Assembly (NCBI GenBank): GCA_036796555.1
Contig: DAIRCS010000159.1
Coordinates: 1-8,732 of the forward strand
Reading direction: 5' to 3'
Length of the DNA stretch: 8,732 nt
Source of the DNA: JAJXWB01 sp036796555
Lineage (GTDB): Bacteria > Pseudomonadota > Alphaproteobacteria > Rhizobiales > Beijerinckiaceae
The notes beneath the pieces were generated by a model, which did not search any database, was not told the origin of the DNA, and saw only the letters and a list, made by a program, of their open reading frames with translations. The position numbers were made by a program, and so were the translations under genes. Below are positions 1 to 5,618 of this stretch, in pieces (positions within the stretch are counted from its first letter, which is position 1; every line of letters starts with the position of its first letter).

Positions 1-64
1 TCTGCGCGAAGCGGATGACCGTCTCGCGCACCTGTTCCTGCGCCGGCGTGAAGGCAAAATCCAT
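1..64 (-). CDS. Acyl-CoA dehydrogenase, N-terminal fragment (runs off left edge)
   Basis: Reading the minus strand from the ATG at 64-62 gives MDFAFTPAQEQVRETVIRFA and then leaves the window. The pattern M-D-F-x-F/L-T-x-x-Q-x-x-x-R-x-T-V-R-x-F-A is the usual N-terminal helix of acyl-CoA dehydrogenases, FAD flavoenzymes that oxidise acyl-CoA to 2-enoyl-CoA. Only 21 codons are visible, so neither catalytic residues nor substrate class can be judged. A purine-rich GGGATGG lies about 6 nt upstream of the ATG and could serve as the ribosome binding site. The gene follows the phosphatase gene in the same direction with about 130 nt between them, and that spacer holds no obvious terminator. The family call rests on this short N-terminal match alone. 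Confidence 0.62.
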   Translation of the reverse strand, partial: MDFAFTPAQEQVRETVIRFAQ

Positions 65-194
65 GAGCGTCCATCCCGCGTTTCTGCTTGTCGCCGCGCT
101 CTGGAATTTCGCGCAACGAAACGGGCGCTGACGCGCCTCCTTCCTTTTCGCGGCGCGCGGCGCGCGGGTCTTTGATCCTGATCAGGGTGGCGGT

Positions 195-770
195 TTACGG
201 CGCGATCGCCATGTCCACTTCCGCGCCGCGCCCGATCGCGCGCAGGCTCTGGGCGTAGGTCGGGAAATTGACGAGCTGACGGCCGTAGAGGCGGCGCATC
301 GCCTCGAACAGGTCGCCGCCGCGGCCGAGCGCGTCGTCGGCCATGCGCACCATCAGGGAATTGGGCCAGGAGCGCTTGCGGATGTCGTAGACGCGCGCGA
401 AAACCTCGTCGCCGGAGAGATCTGGTTCGTCCTGCGCGATCAGCATGCCCATGGCGGCGGTGGAGCGCGACATGCCCATGTGGCAATGGACGAGCACGTG
501 CTTGTCGCCGGGATGGGTGGCGACGCCGCGCCCGTAGCCCAGGATCGCGGCCACGTCGCGCGCCGTCGGGAGAACCGCGCCCGGCCGCTCGGCGATCTCG
601 TCGCTGAAGCGCAGGACCTGTCTGCGATGCGTCGGCCAGGCGGCGAAAGCCGCGGGCTCGGGCATGTCGGGATCGAGAATGCTCAGCACGTCGGTGACGC
701 CGCGCATGTCGTGCTCGGGCAGTTCGGCGATGCCGCAGACGGTGAGCAGGGAGATCCGATGGTCGGACAT
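195..770 (-). CDS. Dual-specificity/tyrosine-type protein phosphatase
   Basis: This 191-aa cytoplasmic protein carries the cysteine-phosphatase signature HCHMGMSRS at residues 95-103, which fits HC-X5-R with Cys96 as nucleophile and Arg102 binding phosphate. Asp57 in the segment LRFSDEI is a candidate general acid. Length and motif fit the compact bacterial tyrosine/dual-specificity phosphatases. The frame extends upstream to a TTG at 785. The ATG at 770-768 is preferred because GGAAGG (780-775) lies 4 nt before it and the protein then begins MSDHRISLLTVCG. No signal peptide or membrane segment is visible. The gene is divergent from the MBL hydrolase, so the two may share a control region. 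The physiological substrate cannot be told from sequence, and related folds can act on phosphoinositides or nucleotides. Family membership is well supported; function beyond phosphate-ester hydrolysis is inference. Confidence 0.88.
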   Translation of the reverse strand: MSDHRISLLTVCGIAELPEHDMRGVTDVLSILDPDMPEPAAFAAWPTHRRQVLRFSDEIAERPGAVLPTARDVAAILGYGRGVATHPGDKHVLVHCHMGMSRSTAAMGMLIAQDEPDLSGDEVFARVYDIRKRSWPNSLMVRMADDALGRGGDLFEAMRRLYGRQLVNFPTYAQSLRAIGRGAEVDMAIAP

Positions 771-799
771 GAGGCCTTCCGGCAAGAGAGGGAGCCCCG

Positions 800-828
800 A
801 TTATAGGACATGCCAGCCGCCCGCAAAC
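800..828 (-). promoter_or_regulatory. Candidate promoter of the phosphatase gene
   Basis: On the minus strand the hexamer TATAAT (805-800) is a perfect -10 consensus about 30 nt upstream of the phosphatase ATG, which would leave a leader of roughly 20 nt. The -35 region around 827-822 reads TTTGCG, a poor match, with a 16-nt spacer. The site is called mainly on the -10 box and its position in the divergent intergenic region. Confidence 0.35.
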
Positions 829-922
829 CGGCCCGCGCTTGTTCGCGCGCGCGTCAGCGGCCAAAATACGGGCAGCGATGCGCGGCTTTCGGCCGGCGCG
901 GCCGGAAGCAACAGGACGAACG

Positions 923-2115
923 ATGGATCATCCCCCAGATACGCTGCGCTATCCCTTCGCCGCGCCGCCCGAGCCCGGAACCTTCACCGAGGTCGCGCCG
1001 GGAATTCTGTGGACGCGCATCGCCCTGCCGTTCCAGCTCAATCACGTGAACATCTACCTGCTCGACGACGGAGACGGCTGGGCGGTGATCGACACCGGCA
1101 TCGACAACAAGGCGACGCGCGCGGCCTGGGAGGCGCTGGCGTCGGGCCCGCTTGCGGGACGACGCATCACGCGGCTGATCGTGACTCATTTCCACCCCGA
1201 CCACATCGGGCTCGCCGGCTGGCTGTGCGAGCGGTTCGACATGCCGCTTCTCACGACGCAGACGTCCTATCTCGGCTGCCTCAACATTTCGCTGAGCCCC
1301 GGCGCGCTGGACGCCAAGCCCTATCGCGACTTCTACCTGCGGCACGGGCTCGACGAGAGCGTCGCCAATCTCGTCGTCACCAACGGCCATGGCTACCTGC
1401 GCATGGTGTCGCCGCTGCCGCCGACGTTCCAGCGCATCGTCGCCGGCGACCGGCTCAAGATCGGCGGGCGCACGTTCGAGGTGCTGACCGGCGACGGCCA
1501 TGCGCCAGAACAGGCGATGCTGTGGTGCGCGGAGGAAAATATCTTTCTGGCCGCCGACCAGGTGTTGGCGAAAATCTCACCCAATGTCAGCGTGTGGGCG
1601 GTCGATCCGGACGGCGATCCGCTCGGCCTCTATCTGCGCTCGCTGCGTTCGCTTCATGCCTTGCCGGAAGACGCGCTCGTGCTGCCCGGCCATCAATTGC
1701 CGTTCTACGGCCTGCACAAGCGCGCCGACGAGCTGGCCGCGCATCACGAAAGCCGCTGCGCGCTGATCGCCGACGCGGCGCGCGAACGCCTGCATTGCTC
1801 GGCCGATTTCGTGCCCGTGCTGTTCAAGCGCGCGCTCGATCCGCACCAGATGAGCTTCGCNNNNNNNNNNNNNNNNNNNNNNNNNNNNNNNNNNNNNNNN
1901 NNNNNNNNNNNNNNNNNNNNNNNNNNNNNNNNNNNNNNNNNNNNNNNNNNNNNNNNNNNNATTTCGTGCCCGTGCTGTTCAAGCGCGCGCTCGATCCGCA
2001 CCAGATGAGCTTCGCCTTCTCGGAAGCGCTTGCGCACGTGAACTATATGCTGGGGCAGGGGCGACTCGTGTGGGACGAGCCGAATGGAATCGTGCGCCGG
2101 GTGCGGGCGGTTTAG
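923..2115 (+). CDS. MBL-fold metallo-hydrolase, split by an assembly gap
   Basis: This is a metallo-beta-lactamase-fold hydrolase. Its zinc-binding motif THFHPDH supplies His89, His91, Asp93 and His94. Further ligands are His193 in GDGHAPEQ, Asp212 in LAADQ and His257 in LPGHQLPF. The C-terminal roughly 75 residues resemble the winged-helix tail of LACTB2-like members, so a thioester or nucleic-acid substrate is possible; the substrate is unknown. The ATG at 923 follows AGGAC (913-917) and gives MDHPPDTL; upstream in-frame ATGs lack such a site. The frame enters 100 Ns at 1861 and emerges out of frame. The 55 nt after the Ns exactly repeat the 55 nt before them. Deleting 155 nt restores a single frame of 345 codons ending at the TAG at 2113-2115. 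The gene is therefore probably intact in the organism. Confidence 0.86.
1806..1860. repeat. 55-nt duplication, left copy (contig-end overlap)
   Basis: These 55 bases directly abut the N run and are identical to 1961-2015 directly after it. They encode the MBL segment DFVPVLFKRALDPHQMSF. An exact overlap of fixed length on both sides of a placeholder gap is what de Bruijn assemblers leave when adjoining contigs share k-mer ends, so this is read as an artefact and not a genomic repeat. Confidence 0.85.
1861..1960. other. Assembly gap of 100 Ns
   Basis: Exactly 100 Ns were inserted as a scaffold placeholder of unknown length. Because the flanking 55 nt are duplicated and collapsing them restores the MBL reading frame, the true gap length is probably zero with a 55-nt overlap. 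Confidence 0.95.
1961..2015. repeat. 55-nt duplication, right copy (contig-end overlap)
   Basis: This copy is identical to 1806-1860. The MBL coding sequence continues from here in the correct frame (AFSEALAHVNYML...) to the stop at 2113-2115 once one copy and the Ns are removed. Confidence 0.85.
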
Positions 2116-2122
2116 CTGCAGT

Positions 2123-2233
2123 CCGTCATGCCCGCGCTTGTCGCGGGCATCCACGCCGGGCCGCTTTGGTTGGCGTCAGGCATTGTCGCTGATCGCGCCG
2201 CGTGGATGGCCGGGCCGAGCCCGGCCATGACGG
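2123..2233. repeat. Paired 33-nt palindromic repeats between convergent genes
   Basis: Two 33-nt units in opposite orientation flank a 45-nt spacer. The left unit (2123-2155) holds a perfect 9-bp stem ATGCCCGCG/CGCGGGCAT around loop CTTGT (2128-2150). The right unit (2201-2233) holds ATGGCCGGG/CCCGGCCAT around loop CCGAG (2206-2228). Each unit is bounded by GTCATG on one side and CATCCACG on the other, and the two units could also pair with each other. A third copy lies at 8245-8277. The position, between the 3' ends of the convergent MBL and thiolase-like genes, is typical of REP/BIME-like dispersed palindromes. It may terminate or stabilise both transcripts. No U-tract follows, so it is not a classical intrinsic terminator. 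Confidence 0.75.
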
Positions 2234-2248
2234 CGCTCGGCGCCGTCC

Positions 2249-3787
2249 TCACAAAGGCGTAAACACGTTCCGCGCGCCGTCGCGCGAAATCTTGCCCCGC
2301 CGGCCGAGCCCTTCCTTCTCCTGAAGGTCCATCAGCGTGGCGACGTCGCCCGGCGTGGTGGCGATGAAACGCCTGCCGCTCGACGTCTCGCGGCCGATGA
2401 CGAGGCCGAGTTCGGGGCCGGTTTTGCCGTGCATGACCGTATAGGTCTCGATCACGCCTTCGCCCGAGGGCGTCTCGGTGAAAGGCGCCTTGGGCAGGGC
2501 GTCGAGTTCGGCCTGCAGGATTTTCGGGTTTTCGCGCGTCCAGGCACCCTGCGTCGGCGTCGTCGAATAGACACCCCAGGAATGCTTGGTGATATAATTG
2601 CCGTTGGCGGTCACCAGCCCGTAAGAGCCGCGCTTCGCCCGCAGGCGCCACAGCATTTCCGCGATCGAGAACAGCACGTAACTGTTGCCCGGGCCGCCGA
2701 AATAGGGAAGGCCGCCGGTGATAGTGAGCCCTCTGGCGTCGTCCTCGGCGAGGCCGAGTTCGTTGCAGGCGATTTCGACCGCGCTCGGGAAGCAGGAATA
2801 GAGATCGAACAGGGCGATGTCGTCGAGCGACTTGCCTGCCATGGCCAGCGCCTTCCTCGCGCCGCGATGCATGGCGGGCGATCGCGCGATGTTCTCGCGC
2901 TCGGTCAGATACCAATGGTCGTGGCCGTCGGCGCAGCCGTGCAGATAGACCCATTTGGATTCCGGCACGCCGGCGCGGCGCGCCTCGCCGACCGAGGTCA
3001 CGATCAGCGCGCCGGCCTGGTCGATGAAGGCGTTGGCGTTCATCAGGCGCGGATAGGGGAAGCCGATCCAGCGGTTCGATTCGTTAACGGTCGCGATGCG
3101 TTCGGCGCTGTAGCCCTCGCGACGCGTCGCCAGCGGATTTGCCGCCGCGACCGCCGCGAAGCGGGCGAACAATTCGCCCATCGCGCGCATGTGGGTAGGG
3201 ATGTCCTCGCCTTTCGCGCCGCGCACGGCGTTTTCGATCAGCGGATACATGGCGATGGCGGCGCGCAGGTTGTGGGCGTCCTCGTGATCGCTCCAGCCGC
3301 GTTTCGATTCGCCGACGAGTTCGGGGGAGCCGCCGGGTTCTTCGGTCCACACGCCCTGGATCCCGGCGCGCTCGGCGCCGTGCTGGGTGCGCAGGGCCTC
3401 GCCGCCGCAGATCAGCGCCGCGCGCATGCGGCCGCCCGCGATCTCCTCCGAGAACCAGTTGACCAGATATTGCGGCATGTTGCCGCCATTCCATGTGTAG
3501 ATTTCGCGCGCCGGCGCAATCCCGAGACGCCTGGCCACCGAGCGCGGCGGATTGCTCGAGGCGCCGAGTTTCGTCGCGAAGCGATGCGACGTGTCGGAGA
3601 AGAAACGCAGCAGGGCGATCGTATCGATCGCCTGCGCCATGTCGGGCGCGCCGCAATCGGCGAGCGCCTTTTTCGCCGCCTCGGCCACCAGGTCGAAGGG
3701 CGAGCGCGCCTGTTCGACCGGCGTCGTCGTGTCGGTGACCGCGCCGGCGCCGATCAGGATCGGCGTTCTGTCGTCTGCGCCCGTCAT
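2249..3787 (-). CDS. Thiolase-like protein (acetyl-CoA acetyltransferase family) lacking canonical catalytic residues
   Basis: This 512-aa thiolase-fold protein resembles the thiolase-like (TLP/SCP-x type) branch usually annotated as acetyl-CoA acetyltransferase. Residues 8-410 make up the thiolase core, with landmarks IYTWNGGNMPQ (96-106), ALFDLYSCFPSAVEIA (325-340), TGGLPYFGGPGNSY (357-370) and TANGNYITKHSWGVYS (393-408). Residues from about 420 to the end look like the extra C-terminal domain of TLP1-like proteins. The nucleophilic Cys position around residue 102 is Gly/Asn, the catalytic GHP is GGP (364-366), and the final C-x-G is replaced by NGN. Classical Claisen thiolysis is therefore doubtful and CoA-ester binding more likely. 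The ATG at 3787 is chosen because AAAGGAAA lies about 4 nt upstream. The gene is convergent with the MBL gene and divergent from the biotinyl carrier. Confidence 0.85.
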   Translation of the reverse strand: MTGADDRTPILIGAGAVTDTTTPVEQARSPFDLVAEAAKKALADCGAPDMAQAIDTIALLRFFSDTSHRFATKLGASSNPPRSVARRLGIAPAREIYTWNGGNMPQYLVNWFSEEIAGGRMRAALICGGEALRTQHGAERAGIQGVWTEEPGGSPELVGESKRGWSDHEDAHNLRAAIAMYPLIENAVRGAKGEDIPTHMRAMGELFARFAAVAAANPLATRREGYSAERIATVNESNRWIGFPYPRLMNANAFIDQAGALIVTSVGEARRAGVPESKWVYLHGCADGHDHWYLTERENIARSPAMHRGARKALAMAGKSLDDIALFDLYSCFPSAVEIACNELGLAEDDARGLTITGGLPYFGGPGNSYVLFSIAEMLWRLRAKRGSYGLVTANGNYITKHSWGVYSTTPTQGAWTRENPKILQAELDALPKAPFTETPSGEGVIETYTVMHGKTGPELGLVIGRETSSGRRFIATTPGDVATLMDLQEKEGLGRRGKISRDGARNVFTPL

Positions 3788-3915
3788 GCGTTTCCTTTCG
3801 CCGTTCTTCTCTTTGCGCAGGAACGCTATCCGAGGCGCGCATGGCCGCAAAGCTCGCAGGCCGCGCGGGCCGCATGCTAGGATCGCATGAAAGATATCGC
3901 CCAGCGGAGGAAAGA

Positions 3916-4131
3916 ATGGCGACGAAGATCGAATCGGATGTCAGCGGCTCGATGTGGAAGCTGATCGCGCAGCCCGGCGACATGGTCGAGGCGGAGGCCG
4001 AGATCGCCATCATCGAATCCATGAAGATGGAAATTCCCGTCATCGCGCCGCGCGCGGGCAAGCTCGCGCGCTTTCTGGTGGCCGAGGGCGAGGCGGTGGC
4101 CGAGGGGCAGATCGTGGCCGAGATCGAGTAG
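3916..4131 (+). CDS. Stand-alone biotinyl carrier protein (71 aa)
   Basis: This minimal biotin/lipoyl attachment domain contains the biotinylation motif ESMKME at residues 34-39, where Lys37 is the expected biotinylated lysine. GDMVEAEAEIAIIE (21-34) and GEAVAEGQIVAEIE (58-71) form the two symmetric strands of the barrel. At 71 aa it is the domain alone, without the N-terminal linker of AccB, so it would act as a free carrier for a separate carboxylase such as an acetyl-, propionyl- or other acyl-CoA carboxylase. The ATG at 3916 follows GGAGG (3906-3910) with 5 nt spacing; the frame could extend to 3841 but that part lacks a ribosome site. No biotin carboxylase or carboxyltransferase gene is visible nearby. 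The divergent thiolase-like gene hints at acyl-CoA metabolism, which is inference. Confidence 0.9.
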   Translation: MATKIESDVSGSMWKLIAQPGDMVEAEAEIAIIESMKMEIPVIAPRAGKLARFLVAEGEAVAEGQIVAEIE

Positions 4132-4167
4132 CGCGCGACCGGAGGCGCCGTGCCGCCATGCTCTTGA

Positions 4168-4425
4168 ACCACGGGATTCCCGCCGTCGCGCGCGGCCAGG
4201 CTGCGCGGACCTGACCGCGCCGCGGAACCTGACGAAGCGGCCAGCGCGCTGAGCGGAATCCGGCAATGCTACGCCGCGCAGATCGAGCCGCGGAAATACA
4301 GGCGTCTCAACAATGTGATCGCCGCGGTCGAATTTCTATGTTCCACGGAATGGTGTCCGGACGTGAATTACACGGCGGTGCTTCTCACGGCCGGACACCC
4401 GATGGATCAAGCGGCCAGCACGTAG
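4168..4425 (+). other. Gene-poor stretch 4132-4406 with a weak coding remnant
   Basis: No convincing gene fills the space between the biotinyl carrier and the DUF1236 gene. One open plus-strand frame (4168-4425) has no good start. Its C-terminal part reads NNVIAAVEFLCSTEWCP and then VNYTAVLLTAGHPMDQ, which loosely recalls the end of short-chain dehydrogenases (x-x-A-V-x-F-L-x-S-x-x-x-x-x-V-x-G-x-x-L-x-x-x-G-G). It could be a decayed 3' fragment or chance. The last 19 nt overlap the end of the DUF1236 gene on the other strand. The frame also covers the hairpin at 4352-4399. Confidence 0.18.
4352..4399 (-). terminator. Hairpin just downstream of the DUF1236 gene
   Basis: GGTGTCCGG (4352-4360) pairs perfectly with CCGGACACC (4391-4399). 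After one mismatch (A4361/G4390) the stem continues with CGTG/CACG (4362-4365/4386-4389) around a 20-nt loop. It begins 7 nt after the TGA of the minus-strand DUF1236 gene, a position that suits transcript termination or 3'-end protection. There is no clear T-tract after it, so intrinsic termination is uncertain. Confidence 0.4.
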
Positions 4426-5078
4426 ACGATCTCGAGCGTAACCGGGTCGATGATCAGCAATTGGCCGTGATAGCGCACGATCTTATAGCCGCTCCACGCC
4501 GGCATGATCGCGACGATTTCCGGCGGCGCCGGCTCCCAGTATTCGACGATCGTGCGCGGCGCCCGCGCGCCGATGCTGACGCGAATATTGACATTGGCGA
4601 CCTCGCGCGCCTTCACATGCGCCACGGCGCCGCGGAGCTCGGTTTTCTGGCTGGCTGACACGGATGCGGCGCCGCGATGTTCGCCGGCCGCGGGCTGCTG
4701 CGCGGTCGCCGGGCCGCCCGGAGGCTGTGCGGCGTCGGAGGCGTTTTTCCCGCGCCGCTCCTCGCCTTTCTCGCCGGCCGGCTCGGCTTTCTTCATGTCG
4801 GGCTTCGTTTGCGGTCGCGCCTCGCCGGCCTTCGGCTCGGATCCGGGCTCGGCCAGATTCCGGCCGTCCGCTTTCGGCGGTGATTTCTCGGCGGCGCCGG
4901 CGCGCGGCGCGTTGGGCGGACGCGCGGGCTCGCCCATTTGCGCGCCGCTTTTCGGCGGGGGCGCGGGCGCAGCCGGCGCGCTTTCGCCGCCTCTCATACC
5001 CTTCTCCTGCGCCATGGCGGCGGGCGCCGACAGAAGAAGCGCCGCGATAGCGGCCTGCGAAACGAATGTTGCGCGCAT
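4407..5078 (-). CDS. Exported DUF1236 family protein
   Basis: This 223-aa protein has a Sec-type signal peptide: MRAT, then a hydrophobic stretch at residues 5-20, with a likely cleavage after AMA (21-23). It is followed by a long disordered linker (about 25-140) rich in Pro, Ala, Lys, Glu and Gly. The C-terminal domain (about 145-223) ends YKIVRYHGQLLIIDPVTLEIVYVL, which matches the DUF1236 hallmark of a tyrosine-rich strand, a 'G-x-x-x-I-I-D-P-x-T' turn and a final I-V-Y-V strand. The mature protein should act in the periplasm; no function is known for the family. The ATG at 5078 follows GGGAGA with about 6 nt spacing and starts directly at the signal peptide, so it is preferred over the upstream ATG at 5168. 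The gene is separated from the tRNA transcript by the terminator near 5170. Confidence 0.82.
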   Translation of the reverse strand: MRATFVSQAAIAALLLSAPAAMAQEKGMRGGESAPAAPAPPPKSGAQMGEPARPPNAPRAGAAEKSPPKADGRNLAEPGSEPKAGEARPQTKPDMKKAEPAGEKGEERRGKNASDAAQPPGGPATAQQPAAGEHRGAASVSASQKTELRGAVAHVKAREVANVNIRVSIGARAPRTIVEYWEPAPPEIVAIMPAWSGYKIVRYHGQLLIIDPVTLEIVYVLAA

Positions 5079-5160
5079 GGCGTTCTCCCTTCGTATGCCG
5101 GGACAAACGGGGGGAGATGCGAATGGTTCCGACGCGTGGATGCGCCCGAGATCGCCAGAG

Positions 5161-5211
5161 ATTTTCAAAAGGCGAAAGAGCCGGCCCGCAGTTTCCTGCG
5201 CCCGCCGGCTC
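5161..5211 (-). terminator. Strong intrinsic terminator downstream of the tRNA
   Basis: On the minus strand GAGCCGGC (5211-5204) pairs with GCCGGCTC (5185-5178). Inside, CGCAG (5200-5196) and CTGCG (5191-5187) close a GAAA tetraloop (5195-5192), with a small asymmetric internal loop of 3 against 1 nt. The stem is followed directly by TTTCGCCTTTT (5177-5167). A GC stem capped by a GNRA loop and followed by a broken T-tract is a good rho-independent terminator. It lies 122 nt past the 3' end of the tRNA and about 85 nt before the DUF1236 coding start. It most likely ends the tRNA (and possibly ubiTUV) transcript. Confidence 0.78.
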
Positions 5212-5333
5212 GGTCGCCCCCGCTCCGTCCAACCGGAAGCACGCCGCTGCGACGTTCACAATCTATCGCGCGCGCCTTGCGGGAAGGTTGCGGGGGTCGG
5301 GATAATTTTAGGATTTCATCGATTTGCGAGGGC

Positions 5334-5409
5334 TGGTGGGCCGGGCAGGACTCGAACCTGCAACCAGACCGTTATGAGCGGCCGGCTCTAACCATTGAGC
5401 TACCGGCCC
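5334..5409 (-). tRNA. tRNA with anticodon CAT, probably tRNA-Ile2 (lysidine type)
   Basis: The minus strand folds into a complete cloverleaf with encoded CCA (5336-5334). The acceptor stem GGGCCGG/CCGGCCC is perfect. The D arm is AGCTCAATGGTTAGAGC, the anticodon loop is CTCATAA with CAT at 5376-5374, and the T arm is GCAGG-TTCGAGT-CCTGC. The paired first acceptor base pair and the lack of GGG/CCC in the anticodon stem exclude initiator tRNA-Met. The D-loop and the loop surroundings resemble bacterial tRNA-Ile2, whose C34 is changed to lysidine by TilS to read AUA. Elongator tRNA-Met is the alternative. The 5' end overlaps the last codons of the small ORF upstream. Confidence 0.93.
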
Positions 5410-5555
5410 GGCGCTCGTTCGGCGGTCAAGGCATTAGCCGCTGGCGCGTGGACGCGCAAGATTTGACGGTCGGTGGCGAAGCCGAGCGCCAGAATGATCG
5501 GCGTCACGAACATGACGGCGAGATAGGCGACGTTGCGGAAATTGGCGATCTTCAT
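5400..5555 (-). CDS. Small single-span membrane protein ORF (51 aa) between ubiV and the tRNA
   Basis: From the ATG at 5555-5553 the minus strand encodes MKIANFRNVAYLAVMFVTPI, then ILALGFATDRQILRVHAPAA, and ends at a TAG at 5402-5400. Residues 9-27 form one hydrophobic segment, preceded by a short positively charged N-terminus and followed by a polar tail, as expected of a small inner-membrane peptide. Nearly all codons in the first two thirds end in G or C, as in the neighbouring genes, which supports real coding. No strong ribosome site is visible (GAGCC at 9-5 nt upstream). The start lies 63 nt after the ubiV stop, on the same strand. The stop TAG and the final three codons lie within the tRNA 5' end. 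I do not recognise a family; a role beside UbiTUV is only suggested by position. Confidence 0.5.
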   Translation of the reverse strand: MKIANFRNVAYLAVMFVTPIILALGFATDRQILRVHAPAANALTAERAPGR

Positions 5556-5568
5556 GGCAGGCTCGTGC

Positions 5569-5593
5569 GGCGTCGACGCGCCGCGTCGACACC
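5569..5593 (-). repeat. Perfect hairpin between ubiV and the small ORF
   Basis: GGCGTCGACG (5569-5578) pairs with CGTCGACACC (5584-5593) to form a 10-bp stem with one G-U pair in the minus transcript, around a 5-nt loop. The core GTCGACGCG-C-CGCGTCGAC is an exact inverted repeat. It lies 25 nt past the ubiV stop and ends 13 nt before the small-ORF ATG, so it may influence 3' processing, readthrough or translation of the small ORF. No T-tract follows. Confidence 0.5.
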
Positions 5594-5618
5594 ATGGCGC
5601 CTCGGTGCTGACCGACCG

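Noticed and set aside
178..186. Palindrome CCTGATCAGG downstream of the phosphatase gene as a terminator
   Set aside because: The stem is too short to form a stable hairpin without a loop, and no T-tract follows.
195..785. TTG start at 785 for the phosphatase
   Set aside because: It would place the GGAAGG ribosome site inside the coding region; the ATG at 770 is correctly spaced behind it.
1806..2015. Tandem or CRISPR-like repeat in the MBL gene
   Set aside because: Only two exact 55-nt copies flank a placeholder N run inside a coding sequence, and collapsing them restores the frame: an assembly artefact.
664..2115. Long plus-strand open frame of about 480 codons across the MBL region
   Set aside because: It is Arg/Ala-rich off-frame reading over most of its length and joins the real MBL C-terminus only because the N gap shifts the frame by 155 nt.
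2429..3880. Long plus-strand open frame antisense to the thiolase-like gene
   Set aside because: Composition (Arg, His, Ala, Gly) is typical of a mirror frame in GC-rich DNA; the minus strand encodes a clear thiolase-family protein with good ribosome site.
4483..5259. Alternative minus-strand frame overlapping the DUF1236 gene
   Set aside because: Arg-rich off-frame reading; the chosen frame has a signal peptide, a good ribosome site and a recognisable C-terminal domain.
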